Assembly: GCA_022843625.1 (NCBI GenBank)
Contig: JALHNH010000003.1
Coordinates: 248,001 to 312,000, forward strand
DNA length: 64,000 bases
Reading direction: 5' to 3'
Source of the DNA: Bryobacter sp.
GTDB lineage: Bacteria > Acidobacteriota > Terriglobia > Bryobacterales > Bryobacteraceae
In this document: positions 49,973 through 58,486 of the stretch, in pieces
Layout: every line of letters begins with the position of its first letter
Position numbering within the stretch: position 1 is the stretch's first letter
Program-made: the position numbers and the translations under genes
The notes under the pieces: generated by a model
Told to the model about the DNA's origin: nothing
The model's database searches: none
The model's input: the letters and a program-made list of their open reading frames with translations, nothing else

Positions 49973-50794
49973 TCAAGGCCGCAGCAACAAGCGCACGCGA
50001 TTGCGTAAGTCGACAAACGGCCAAAAGATGGCAAAGAACAGAATCCAGAATATGAAAGCAAAGAACCCCGCGATCGCCGCAATTGCATCCCATTCCCCTT
50101 TCGACGCCAGATACGCATCGTTGTCCACCACGTAATAGGGATCGGCCAGCCGGATCCCCTTCTTTTCGATCAGCGTCTGCAAATAGGCAGGAAGTGCATT
50201 CTTCTGAAGAATACCCGTCGGTGTGGGAGTGCTCCGGCTTGCGATAAGGAACCTCACCGGCTCTTCCGCCTTCCATACGATCGGCGTTACCGGCAACAGG
50301 CTACGGGTGTTAGACCCCCGCTTTGCCGTCGCTCCAGACCCAAGCGACCATACTCCAACGTAAGAAAGCATGTACCTGCCTTGGCCCTGCCCCACCAGCC
50401 GAACCATTCCTGCTTCTTGTTCAACGGCAGCACTCTCAACGGCAACAAGCCTCGGCTTCGCATTCAGGTCTGGGCCATTCCAACCCTTCCATATTCCGAA
50501 TCCGGCGAGCAACGTGAGTCCAACCGTTACTGAGAAAAAGATCCCCATGGGCCGCAAAGTGTCGGGCCGCAATTGTACCGTTCGCTTTTCGGTTTTTGTA
50601 ACCACAATAAGCGGCAACACAATCAGAACGAAAAATGCAAAGGCTTCCCAAAATCCTTCTAATAATGTCCCCCGGCTTTCAATCTGCCATCGCATAAGCC
50701 AACCCGAAAGCCCCGCCCCCGCATAAAGCCCGTAGCAATAGTAGAGGAACCCGCACGGCAACAGGCACAAAGCAAAGTTATGCAGCCACTTCAT
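49973..50794 (-). CDS. Unknown four-helix membrane protein
   Basis: A 273-residue protein with no family recognised by me. Hydrophobic helices lie near 8-30, 50-65, 85-103 and 235-262. Between the third and fourth is a soluble domain of about 130 residues with WSLGSGATAKRGSNT, VRFLIASRSTPTPTGILQKNALPAYLQTLIEKKGIRLADPYYVVDNDAYL. The start overlaps the sulfatase stop by 4 nt. Its place in the sulfatase-TPR-DUF1080 operon suggests an envelope role. Confidence 0.65.
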   Translation of the reverse strand: MKWLHNFALCLLPCGFLYYCYGLYAGAGLSGWLMRWQIESRGTLLEGFWEAFAFFVLIVLPLIVVTKTEKRTVQLRPDTLRPMGIFFSVTVGLTLLAGFGIWKGWNGPDLNAKPRLVAVESAAVEQEAGMVRLVGQGQGRYMLSYVGVWSLGSGATAKRGSNTRSLLPVTPIVWKAEEPVRFLIASRSTPTPTGILQKNALPAYLQTLIEKKGIRLADPYYVVDNDAYLASKGEWDAIAAIAGFFAFIFWILFFAIFWPFVDLRNRVRLLLRP

Positions 50795-52296
50795 CCGCGC
50801 CAGCCCTTTCGTAGCTTTCCCGAAAGCTCCCGGATCAGCCCTTCGTTGCTTGAGTCCTCAACCCGGTTCACATTCTCCTGCGGGTCTTCGACCAGATCAT
50901 ACAGCTCACGCCCCGCCAGCGTCTTGTCCTTCCAGCGCCGCCATTCCACATAACGATGGCGTTCTGTCCGGATCGCATAACCCATGTATTCCACCCCGTC
51001 GGCTGCAACCCAGATCCCCTCGCGCAAGAACTGATGGAATACCGCCGCCTTGCCCTTGCGTTTTGGATGCGCCAGCAGCGGCACAAAGCTCCGTCCTTCC
51101 AACTCCGGCGCTCGAGCAATCCCTGCCAGCTCACAAAGTGTCGGGTACACATCGACAAACTCCACCATCCCATGACACTGCCCGCTGCGGAACCCTGGTG
51201 CCCGTACAATCAACGGCACTCGCGCATCCACTTCATAGTTCGTCATCTTGGCCCAGCCGTTGTGTTCGCCGAGTTTCCAGCCGTGGTCCCCCCACAACAC
51301 AACAATCGTGTTGTCACGCAACCCGTTGTCGTCCAGTGCACGCAAAAGCCGGCCAACCTGCGCATCGGTGTAACTGACAGAAGCATAATAACCATGCCTC
51401 AAGCGCCGCGCATCGGCCTCACTCAGGCTAGCTTCATGAGGCTTCGGTCCTTGGAGAAAATCCTGATATCCACGCAACTCCCGGTTCATGTTGCCAGCCA
51501 TCAACGGCGCACCCTTGGGCAAAAAAGGATTGGCCGCCAGCGGCAACTTCTTCGGGTCGTAAAGATCCCAATACTTTTTCGGAGCATTAAACGGAAGATG
51601 TGGCCGGTAATAACCCACACCAAAGAAAAATGGCTCCTTCTTGCTGCCGTACTCCTTTAGCTTCTCTACGGCCACATCCGTCTGCGCACCATCGTAGTAA
51701 GCGTTATCGGGCACATCGGGCGCTTCAGTCGCTGAGTTCTTCAGATACCATTGCCCGTATCGATCGATATGCCGCCCCTGCTGGCCACGGGCAATGATCT
51801 CCTTCTTACGGCGCTCCAGCTCAGCGACTTCAGCCTCACTCCGATAAACGGCATCGGGGTCGAAAGGGAAGCCGTCGATGTGCAAATCGGGCTCGCTGTA
51901 AGAGGCCGGATCCGGAAAGCTGTTATGAAAGATCTTCCCAATCTCCGCAGTACGATAACCACTCTCGCGAAAACGCTGTGGCAGCGTGACAGCATTTGGC
52001 GTCGTCTGGCGAAACGGCGTCTTCAAATCCCAAACCTTCAGCGTATCGGGACGCAATCCAGTAAGCAGACTGGCGCGCGATGGATTGCAAACTGCCATCT
52101 GACAGTAGGCACGAGTGAAAACCATTCCACTGCGCCCGAGCGAATCCAGATTCGGGCTATGTACATGCGGGGCTCCGTAGACACCAAACTCGGGCCTCAA
52201 GTCGTCTACGGCAATAAACAGGACATTCGGACGGCGCTTCGCCGCAGACAAACCACCGATTCCCAAACTTGCGATAGCTGCTCGACGCGTCATCAT
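50791..52296 (-). CDS. Sulfatase (iduronate-2-sulfatase-like)
   Basis: A 501-residue sulfatase with a short Tat-like leader (TRRAAIASLGIGGLSAA). The maturation motif is C70-N-P-S-R, in which C70 would be converted to formylglycine. The metal pair D31-D32 is in VDDLRPEFGVYG, and DHGWKLGEHNGWAK supplies later active-site residues. The motif and length match iduronate-2-sulfatase-like and polysaccharide sulfatases. A formylglycine-generating enzyme is not seen here. It is the first gene of the operon ending with DUF1080. Confidence 0.92.
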   Translation of the reverse strand: MMTRRAAIASLGIGGLSAAKRRPNVLFIAVDDLRPEFGVYGAPHVHSPNLDSLGRSGMVFTRAYCQMAVCNPSRASLLTGLRPDTLKVWDLKTPFRQTTPNAVTLPQRFRESGYRTAEIGKIFHNSFPDPASYSEPDLHIDGFPFDPDAVYRSEAEVAELERRKKEIIARGQQGRHIDRYGQWYLKNSATEAPDVPDNAYYDGAQTDVAVEKLKEYGSKKEPFFFGVGYYRPHLPFNAPKKYWDLYDPKKLPLAANPFLPKGAPLMAGNMNRELRGYQDFLQGPKPHEASLSEADARRLRHGYYASVSYTDAQVGRLLRALDDNGLRDNTIVVLWGDHGWKLGEHNGWAKMTNYEVDARVPLIVRAPGFRSGQCHGMVEFVDVYPTLCELAGIARAPELEGRSFVPLLAHPKRKGKAAVFHQFLREGIWVAADGVEYMGYAIRTERHRYVEWRRWKDKTLAGRELYDLVEDPQENVNRVEDSSNEGLIRELSGKLRKGWRG

Positions 52297-52383
52297 TGGT
52301 CTTCGCAGAATGCCACATCCTCAGTCGCTCCGCAATGGCCCTCAATGTTTCCAGCCCCCGATTCACGCTAGGCTTAAGGCAAC

Positions 52384-52743
52384 ATGCAACTCCATCAGGC
52401 AATGCTCTTTGTTAAAGACCTTGAGCGCGCCGCTCATTTCTACGAGGAGCTGCTCGGCCTTGAGGCCAACCCCGATACCCGCACAGACACATGGGTGGAA
52501 TTCCCAAGCCTCTCCCTACACGCCATCCCCGATCACATCGCTGATGAAATCGAAATCACCGACCCCCCAGAGCCGCGTGAAGACTATCCCGTCAAGTTGA
52601 TCTTCGCTGTCGATAACGTGGAATCCGAATTTGAGCGCCTCGGCGCTCTAGGCGTAGAAGTACAAATGCGCCCCTGGGGTGCCTGCGATGTGCTGGACCC
52701 CGAAGGCAACATTCTTCAGCTCAGCCCGCTGCCACCCAAGTAG
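52384..52743 (+). CDS. VOC/glyoxalase family protein
   Basis: A 119-residue single-domain VOC protein with the paired beta-alpha-beta-beta-beta halves: MQLHQAMLFVKDLERAAHFYEELLGLEAN and KLIFAVDNVESEFERLGALGVEVQMRPWGACDVLDPEGNILQLSP. Candidate metal ligands are H4 and E near the end (DPEGN). Members include glyoxalases, dioxygenases and resistance proteins; the substrate here is unknown. The stop is one base from the convergent SGNH gene stop. Confidence 0.85.
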   Translation: MQLHQAMLFVKDLERAAHFYEELLGLEANPDTRTDTWVEFPSLSLHAIPDHIADEIEITDPPEPREDYPVKLIFAVDNVESEFERLGALGVEVQMRPWGACDVLDPEGNILQLSPLPPK

Positions 52744-52744
52744 T

Positions 52745-54028
52745 CTAATGAAACAGCGCCATCAGCGCGTCGGCAAAAATCCGCATCCCGCGCGCATCGG
52801 GGTGGTTGATCGCATTCACCATCAGCGTGTTGTAAGGAATCCCCTGCCTCCACAGTCGGCCATAGCGAAGCGATGCATCCGCCAGCCCAACGTCATGCTT
52901 GGCCGCGAACTCGCGTAGCCCCCGCACATAAGGCCGCGGGTCCTCGTCAATATCCCGCTCCTGCTTCAAACCCATCCAGTCGGGCCGCACATAGTGTGGT
53001 GTCAGAATAATCCACTCAGCGCCAATCTCCTTGAAGTCCGCCAGCAGCTTGCTGTAGCGCTCCTCTACCTGCTCAGGCTTAAGACCAGCATCGTTAACAA
53101 ACTCAGACACGATCAGATCGGGCTTCACTCCCAAAACAGTTTCGCGATAGTTGTGCAAGCTGCCAGCGGGTTCCGCCAGATAGCTGCCTGTATTGCGCCC
53201 TCCCCAGGCTTGCGTCATAAGCTCGATCCGCGCCTTCGGAAAACTCACCCGTAGCCGGCTCACAAATTGCTCCTGCCATCGCTCCTTGCCTTTGTTCGAC
53301 AAGTACGCGCCATCAGTCACGCTGTCGCCCCATGCGAGTATCCGCAACGTATCCCCGGCCTTAAGCCGCTCCATCAGCCTTTTCACGGTTGCACTCATCG
53401 CAATCGGTACCTCTGGATAAGCCTGCTCCAACACAGGAAAAAGATGAGCCTCCTCAAGCTTCGACGCCATACCAGCCAAATAGACGTGCCCAAGCGCCCG
53501 CTCGCCCGGCCTCAACTCCGGCCTCGCCGGTGCCGCTGCCCGCGCTTCTCCCTGCCGCAAAACCACCTTGCCCTCACCATCGAGAACAATCGCATCCAGT
53601 CGCTGCTGCGTATATCGATAGCTGGCATAAACCGTCTGCCCCACTTCGATCCTTCCCCCGGCAAGCCGTCCAAAGGTTCCCCATTCCAGATCGATTGCGT
53701 AATCGACACCCCTGGTAAAAAGTAATGCCTCCGCCTCTGTCCCTGAGCGAAGTGAAAAGCTATCCACGTCCATCAGACCTGGGCTTGTCGTTTCCTGAGC
53801 ACGCACTCCCATCAGCTGCGCCCCCTTCACCCAGCCACCGGCTTTGGGGTTAAACACCGGAATACCCGCATGCTTCTCCGCCTCGACGTTGATCCAGTTG
53901 GGCGGCCTGACAGAAAGCTTCGTACCGCCGACCCTCACTTCCCAATCACCTGTAATCGTAAAGGGGACAGGCTCTTGAGCGAAGACGGCCACCAGAAGCG
54001 GGAGGATCCCAAAAGTCAGCATCTTCAA
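52745..54028 (-). CDS. Secreted SGNH/GDSL-type hydrolase
   Basis: A 427-residue secreted protein with a signal peptide (LTFGILPLLVAVFA). A beta-rich N-terminal half (FTITGDWEVRVGGTKLSVRPP...) precedes the SGNH hydrolase half with block I ILAWGDSVTDG, block III LIVSEFVNDAGL and the C-terminal catalytic DAS/H region (HPDARGMRIFADAL). It is typical of acetylesterases acting on polysaccharides or oligosaccharides. It lies 3 nt after the Cys-cluster gene in a two-gene unit. Confidence 0.85.
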   Translation of the reverse strand: MKMLTFGILPLLVAVFAQEPVPFTITGDWEVRVGGTKLSVRPPNWINVEAEKHAGIPVFNPKAGGWVKGAQLMGVRAQETTSPGLMDVDSFSLRSGTEAEALLFTRGVDYAIDLEWGTFGRLAGGRIEVGQTVYASYRYTQQRLDAIVLDGEGKVVLRQGEARAAAPARPELRPGERALGHVYLAGMASKLEEAHLFPVLEQAYPEVPIAMSATVKRLMERLKAGDTLRILAWGDSVTDGAYLSNKGKERWQEQFVSRLRVSFPKARIELMTQAWGGRNTGSYLAEPAGSLHNYRETVLGVKPDLIVSEFVNDAGLKPEQVEERYSKLLADFKEIGAEWIILTPHYVRPDWMGLKQERDIDEDPRPYVRGLREFAAKHDVGLADASLRYGRLWRQGIPYNTLMVNAINHPDARGMRIFADALMALFH

Positions 54029-54031
54029 AGT

Positions 54032-54691
54032 CTATGCGAACCCATCGATACGGTCCATCTCAACACTGAGAGCGCGGGCGATTGCAGTATCGGCCATCTT
54101 CGAATCCCTCGGAAACGCCTTGTAGATTCCAATCGCCAGCAGCGCAATTTCAGATGGGTTGTATGGAATCGAATCCGGTGGAAACAGATCGCGGTTTTGA
54201 CAAAGAAAAGCCGCCGCCGATTTTAGCCGTGCTTCTTCTTCAAGGCTCTCGGCAGAGTCATGCTCGAATACCCACTGGGCAACTCTCTTCGCGATCTCCG
54301 GTTGCCGCTTTAAATCTACTGCGACTCCAGTCGCCGCAAACACCCTGCAATCGTAATTCCGGCAGGTCTGAGGGCGGGCATCATAGATAGAACATTTGTT
54401 GTCTACCAGCATCGGGCAATGTCCCTGCTCGTTGAAGCCCATCATCAGGTGCCCCTCAGGCTGCCACGGCGCATGAAAGAGTATTTCAGGGGGAATACTC
54501 TTAATCGCTTCAATTTCTTCGGGTTCGATATGGATAAACATCGAAGACCGGCAGCAGGCATTGCAGGTGCCGCAAGGCACATCGGCTGACACAAATTCCG
54601 ATTCAACCCAGATAGAAAAAATCCCCGCCGGAATCCTCAGCTCTTCACCTATGTCTTCACCCACATCGGATAGGATACCCTCAACCCCCAA
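54032..54691 (-). CDS. YkgJ-type cysteine cluster protein
   Basis: A 219-residue protein. Its cysteine motifs are CGTCNACC (about 40-47) and CPMLVDNKCSIYDARPQTCRNYDC (about 90-113). It resembles the pair at 27782 and 28593 but has a shorter N-terminus and a C-terminal helical region. The third copy suggests lineage-specific expansion. It is co-directional with the SGNH gene, 3 nt apart. Confidence 0.85.
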   Translation of the reverse strand: MGVEGILSDVGEDIGEELRIPAGIFSIWVESEFVSADVPCGTCNACCRSSMFIHIEPEEIEAIKSIPPEILFHAPWQPEGHLMMGFNEQGHCPMLVDNKCSIYDARPQTCRNYDCRVFAATGVAVDLKRQPEIAKRVAQWVFEHDSAESLEEEARLKSAAAFLCQNRDLFPPDSIPYNPSEIALLAIGIYKAFPRDSKMADTAIARALSVEMDRIDGFA

Positions 54692-54738
54692 CTTCTTTGA
54701 ACCACCGGATCGCCGCTAGCGTATACTCACCAAGGCAG

Positions 54739-55269
54739 ATGAACGATTCCCACCTTCCAAAGACGCTTCCGGTCCCAGCGCACATCGCCGCCATAGAGCG
54801 CCCCGTCGAAAAGCTCATGACCTGTTATTTCATCCGGGCTGTGCTCTCCGTCGTAGCCTTCCCAATCCTCCTACCGCTGCTCTACTTTCGCTATTACACG
54901 ATGCGATACAGATTCGATGCTGACGGCATTCATATGAGTTGGGGAATCCTCTTTCGCCACGAGATCATGCTCAACTACTCCCGCATCCAGGACATCCATC
55001 TGCATTCATCCCTGCTCGAACGCTATCTCGGCCTCGCCCGCATCGAGATCCAAACCGCTGCCGGCAGCTCCAATGCAGAAATGGTTCTCGAAGGCTTGAG
55101 CGACCACGAAGCCATGCGCGATTTTCTCTACTCCCGGATGCGAGGAGCCCGCGATGTCGTAACACCCAATGTCGCCGCTGAGGGAGAATCAGCGCTACTG
55201 CTCAGGGAGATTGCCGAAGAGCTCAAAGCGATCCGGCTAATTGTCGAGGAGAAGCGAAACCGTGCTTGA
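54739..55269 (+). CDS. Bacterial PH-domain (bPH2) membrane protein, upstream of the pair
   Basis: A 176-residue protein with one or two membrane helices (RAVLSVVAFPILLPLLYFRYY) and a bPH2-like domain with YRFDADGIHMSWGILFRHEIMLNYSRIQDIHL and LARIEIQTAAGSS. This is the YdbS/YdbT-like arrangement. ATG 54739 is preferred over TTG 54697 because of the AAGG upstream. The next gene overlaps it by 8 nt with a GTG start. Confidence 0.8.
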   Translation: MNDSHLPKTLPVPAHIAAIERPVEKLMTCYFIRAVLSVVAFPILLPLLYFRYYTMRYRFDADGIHMSWGILFRHEIMLNYSRIQDIHLHSSLLERYLGLARIEIQTAAGSSNAEMVLEGLSDHEAMRDFLYSRMRGARDVVTPNVAAEGESALLLREIAEELKAIRLIVEEKRNRA

Positions 55270-55978
55270 CTGGGCGCGTAATCGCGTACTTACAGCTCTC
55301 CGCGTCCCGCCCGCCCCGAACGCTCCCGAGGGCAGCCCGGAGTCTATCTTGATCTTTCGTGCGGGCAAAAACTTCTTCTATCTGCAGTTCTTCCAGTGGT
55401 TCGTAAAGATCCTCGGAGTCATTGTCGGTGTCGTAGCTTTATATGTTTTCACCTCGAAGCAACTACACACCGCCCCGGTCTGGGTGCACTATCTGGTGCT
55501 CGGCGGCGAAGCCCTCGGTCTGCTTGGCGTTGCTCTTGCCTCACCTTTTACCTTTCTAGCGATGAGGTGGCAATATGAACTCCGCTGGTACATGGTCACA
55601 GATCGTAGTCTCCGGATCCGCCGCGGCGTCTGGGAAGTAGAGGAACTCACCATGACCTTCGCCAACATCCAGGAGATCCGTGTTCAAGTAGGGCCAATTC
55701 AAAAGCTTTTAGGTTTAGCCGATGTCGAAGTTCATTCTGCCGGCGGCGGTTCAGCGGGCAAAGATGGGGAGCAACGTTCGCACAAGGCCTTGTTTGAAGG
55801 CGTTGACAATGCAAATGTGATCCGTGATCTTCTGGTCGAGCGACTACGTGCGTACCGGGAATCAGGCCTGGGCGAGAAGGTCGCGAGCCCTGTCGATTCC
55901 AGGGCTCCACTCCTGACCGGCCTTACCGCAGTGCGCGATGAAGCTCGCCTGCTTCGATCCGCCTTGCTCGGCCGCTAA
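55262..55978 (+). CDS. Bacterial PH-domain (bPH2) membrane protein, downstream of the pair
   Basis: A 238-residue paralog with two helices (about 53-71 FVKILGVIVGVVALYVF and 83-101) and a PH-like domain (YMVTDRSLRIRRGVWEVEELTMTFANIQEIRVQ then GLADVEVHSAGGG). The start GTG 55262 has GAGGAG 8 nt upstream, inside the 3' end of the preceding gene. Together they probably make a membrane-anchored complex of unknown function. The stop is one base from that of icd. Confidence 0.8.
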   Translation: MLDWARNRVLTALRVPPAPNAPEGSPESILIFRAGKNFFYLQFFQWFVKILGVIVGVVALYVFTSKQLHTAPVWVHYLVLGGEALGLLGVALASPFTFLAMRWQYELRWYMVTDRSLRIRRGVWEVEELTMTFANIQEIRVQVGPIQKLLGLADVEVHSAGGGSAGKDGEQRSHKALFEGVDNANVIRDLLVERLRAYRESGLGEKVASPVDSRAPLLTGLTAVRDEARLLRSALLGR

Positions 55979-55979
55979 G

Positions 55980-57194
55980 CTATGCGAGTTGCTTCCGCAA
56001 CTCCGTGTCAATTGCCGACAGAAAATCTTCTGTCGTCAGATAAGGATGATCCGGGCGTATCAGAATGGCCAGGTCCTTGGTCATCCGGCCAGACTCCACC
56101 ACATCCACGCAGACCCTTTCTACGGCCAGCGCAAAGTCCACCACATCCTGTGTCCCATCCATCCTGCCGCGGTACTGCAAGCCCCGGGTCCACGCATAGA
56201 TCGATGCAATCGGGTTAGTCGAAGTCGGCTTGCCCTGCTGATGCATCCGGTAGTGACGCGTCACCGTACCATGCGCCGCTTCTGCTTCCACCGTATTACC
56301 ATCGGGCGACATCAGTACAGAAGTCATCAACCCAAGCGAACCATAACCCTGAGCGACAGTATCGGACTGCACGTCGCCATCATAGTTCTTGCAAGCCCAT
56401 AAATAACCGCCAGACCATTTCAGGTTCGACGCCACCATATCGTCAATTAGGCGATGCTCATACGTCAGCCCCTTTGCCTCATAAGCCGCCTTGAACTCAG
56501 CATCGAAAATCTCCTGGAAGAGATTCTTGAATCGCCCATCATAAGCCTTCAGAATGGTGTTCTTGGTCGACAAATAAACTGGATACTCGCGACCCAGGCC
56601 GTAGTTAAAGCAGGCCCGGGCAAAGCCGGCAATTGAGCTATCCAGGTTGAACATCCCAAGCGCAATCCCGGCGCTCGGTGCCTTGATAATCTCCCGTTCA
56701 ATCGGCGCACCACCATCATTGGGGGTAAACGTCAGCTTCAGCGTTCCTGCACCCGGAAACTGAAAATCCTGCGCCCGGTACTGATCGCCAAACCCATGAC
56801 GGGCAACCACCACAGGCTTGTCCCAATGGCTCACAATCCTGGGCACATTCTTGCAAATGATCGGCTCACGGAAAATCGTCCCGTCCAGAATATTGCGAAT
56901 CGTCCCGTTCGGGCTCCGCCACATCTGCTTCAGGCCAAACTCTTTCACCCGCGCCTCATCGGGCGTAATCGTCGCGCACTTGACGGCCACTCCAAACTCA
57001 CGCGCAGCGTTTGCCGAATCAACCGTGATCTGATCATTCGTCTCGTCGCGCTTCTCTATCGAAAGATCGAAATACCTGAGATCGATGTCGAGGTAGGGAA
57101 GGATTAAGCGCTCCCGAATCGACTGCCAAATGATCCGTGTCATCTCATCGCCGTCCATCTCGACGACGGGGTTTATTACTTTAATTTTTGCCAT
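55980..57194 (-). CDS. icd: NADP-dependent isocitrate dehydrogenase
   Basis: A 404-residue enzyme of the TCA cycle (isocitrate to 2-oxoglutarate). Segments [40 protein letters not shown] and the C-terminal [25 protein letters not shown] fit the homodimeric eukaryote-like type II subfamily, rather than the E. coli type. ATG 57194 was chosen; the frame is open to 57242. Just upstream is a 13-nt palindrome (57204-57216). Confidence 0.94.
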   Translation of the reverse strand: MAKIKVINPVVEMDGDEMTRIIWQSIRERLILPYLDIDLRYFDLSIEKRDETNDQITVDSANAAREFGVAVKCATITPDEARVKEFGLKQMWRSPNGTIRNILDGTIFREPIICKNVPRIVSHWDKPVVVARHGFGDQYRAQDFQFPGAGTLKLTFTPNDGGAPIEREIIKAPSAGIALGMFNLDSSIAGFARACFNYGLGREYPVYLSTKNTILKAYDGRFKNLFQEIFDAEFKAAYEAKGLTYEHRLIDDMVASNLKWSGGYLWACKNYDGDVQSDTVAQGYGSLGLMTSVLMSPDGNTVEAEAAHGTVTRHYRMHQQGKPTSTNPIASIYAWTRGLQYRGRMDGTQDVVDFALAVERVCVDVVESGRMTKDLAILIRPDHPYLTTEDFLSAIDTELRKQLA

Positions 57195-57203
57195 GAGGTA
57201 AAA

Positions 57204-57216
57204 GGACTCCGAGTCC
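57204..57216. promoter_or_regulatory. 13-nt palindrome in the icd leader
   Basis: GGACTC-C-GAGTCC is an exact 6+6 inverted repeat around one base, located 9 to 22 nt upstream of the icd start codon, on the boundary of the ribosome-binding region. It could be a protein site or a small RNA hairpin blocking initiation. The rest of 57195-57448 shows no ORF and no strong promoter. Confidence 0.35.
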
Positions 57217-57448
57217 CTATGTAATTTTCGATTGTCTATCAATTACAATTTTGCCGCTGAGGGATTCCGTTTACGTCACAGCAATTTTTATTTTTCCTCT
57301 GTTTTCAACAACTTCCCTGACGCCCTCAAAAAAGCCTCTCCTCTATCTGCTCTATCTTCAAACCGGTGAGAGTGAAAGGCTCCACCGCTCGGCTGCGCAT
57401 TTTGTGACGGCTGCGACAAACTTTCCCTTTCAGTTTTGAGGTCTCCTC

Positions 57449-58474
57449 ATGATTCAGCCCTTTGCCCCATCGTTCCCTCGTCCGGCTTCCGTTCAGCCAG
57501 CGGGAGCGGCAACTCTTGATGTTTGTACGATGATTTCCAACCCCGTGCGGTATGCCTCGCGCTACCGCTTGTTTGAAGGCTTCAAATCGCAGAATGAGAG
57601 CCCCCACATTCGTCATTGGACTGTGGAAGTCGCCTATGGCAATCGCCCCTTTGCCGTCACCGATCCCACCAACCCTCGCCACCTCCAGGTCCGCACCACA
57701 AGCGAACTCTGGCACAAAGAAAACGCCCTCAATCTTCTCTTCGCTCATGTCCTGCGTCAAATCCCCGATGCCGAATATTTCGCCTGGGTCGATGCCGACG
57801 TTACTTTTGCCCGCCCTGATTGGGCTTATGAAACCATCCAGCAACTCCAGCACTTTCAGGTCGTTCAGATGTTCAGTCATGCTCTCGATTTGGGCCCCAA
57901 ATACGAGCCTGTTGGCCCTATCAAAAACAGCTTCGCCTGGATGTACTACAACGAGCCAAAAGCAGAGCGCAGCCCAAGGGCCGGTTCTATGCGCACCGCA
58001 GAAGGCTACTATGGCTACTCCAAGGGTGGCTATTGGCACCCGGGCTTCGCCTGGGCCGCCCGCCGCTCTGCTCTCGATGCCCTCGGATGCCTCCTCGACT
58101 TCTGCATCGTCGGCTCAGCCGACTGGCACATGGCTGCCTGCCTGATCGGCGAAGGCGAAAAGACCCTTTCAAGGCAACTCAATCCAGCCTACAAACGCGA
58201 AGTTCTCCAGTGGCAGGATCGGGCAACCGCACTCGTCAAGGGAAACATCGGCTACGTTGACGGTCTTCTCAATCACCATTGGCATGGAAGAAAAGTGGAT
58301 CGTCACTATTCCGACCGATGGAAGATCCTCGTCGACAACAAATACAATCCCGAAACTGACCTAAAACGCGATGCTCAGGGTCTCTACAGTCTCACCGACC
58401 GTAGCCCCGGTTTGCGCGATGGCATTCGTACCTACTTCCGTTCCCGCAACGAAGATTCAATCGACCTTGTCTAA
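57449..58474 (+). CDS. Putative GT-A-type glycosyltransferase
   Basis: A 341-residue soluble protein. Features typical of a GT-A glycosyltransferase are the nucleotide/metal motif WVDADVTF (113-120), SELWHKENALN (about 85-95) and GGYWHPGFAWAARR (193-206), which recalls the acceptor-site strand of galactosyltransferases. I do not recognise the subfamily. Start ATG 57449 is preceded by GAGG. It ends 12 nt before the histidine kinase gene and likely forms an operon with it. The acceptor is unknown. Confidence 0.65.
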   Translation: MIQPFAPSFPRPASVQPAGAATLDVCTMISNPVRYASRYRLFEGFKSQNESPHIRHWTVEVAYGNRPFAVTDPTNPRHLQVRTTSELWHKENALNLLFAHVLRQIPDAEYFAWVDADVTFARPDWAYETIQQLQHFQVVQMFSHALDLGPKYEPVGPIKNSFAWMYYNEPKAERSPRAGSMRTAEGYYGYSKGGYWHPGFAWAARRSALDALGCLLDFCIVGSADWHMAACLIGEGEKTLSRQLNPAYKREVLQWQDRATALVKGNIGYVDGLLNHHWHGRKVDRHYSDRWKILVDNKYNPETDLKRDAQGLYSLTDRSPGLRDGIRTYFRSRNEDSIDLV

Positions 58475-58486
58475 AATAAAACCAGC

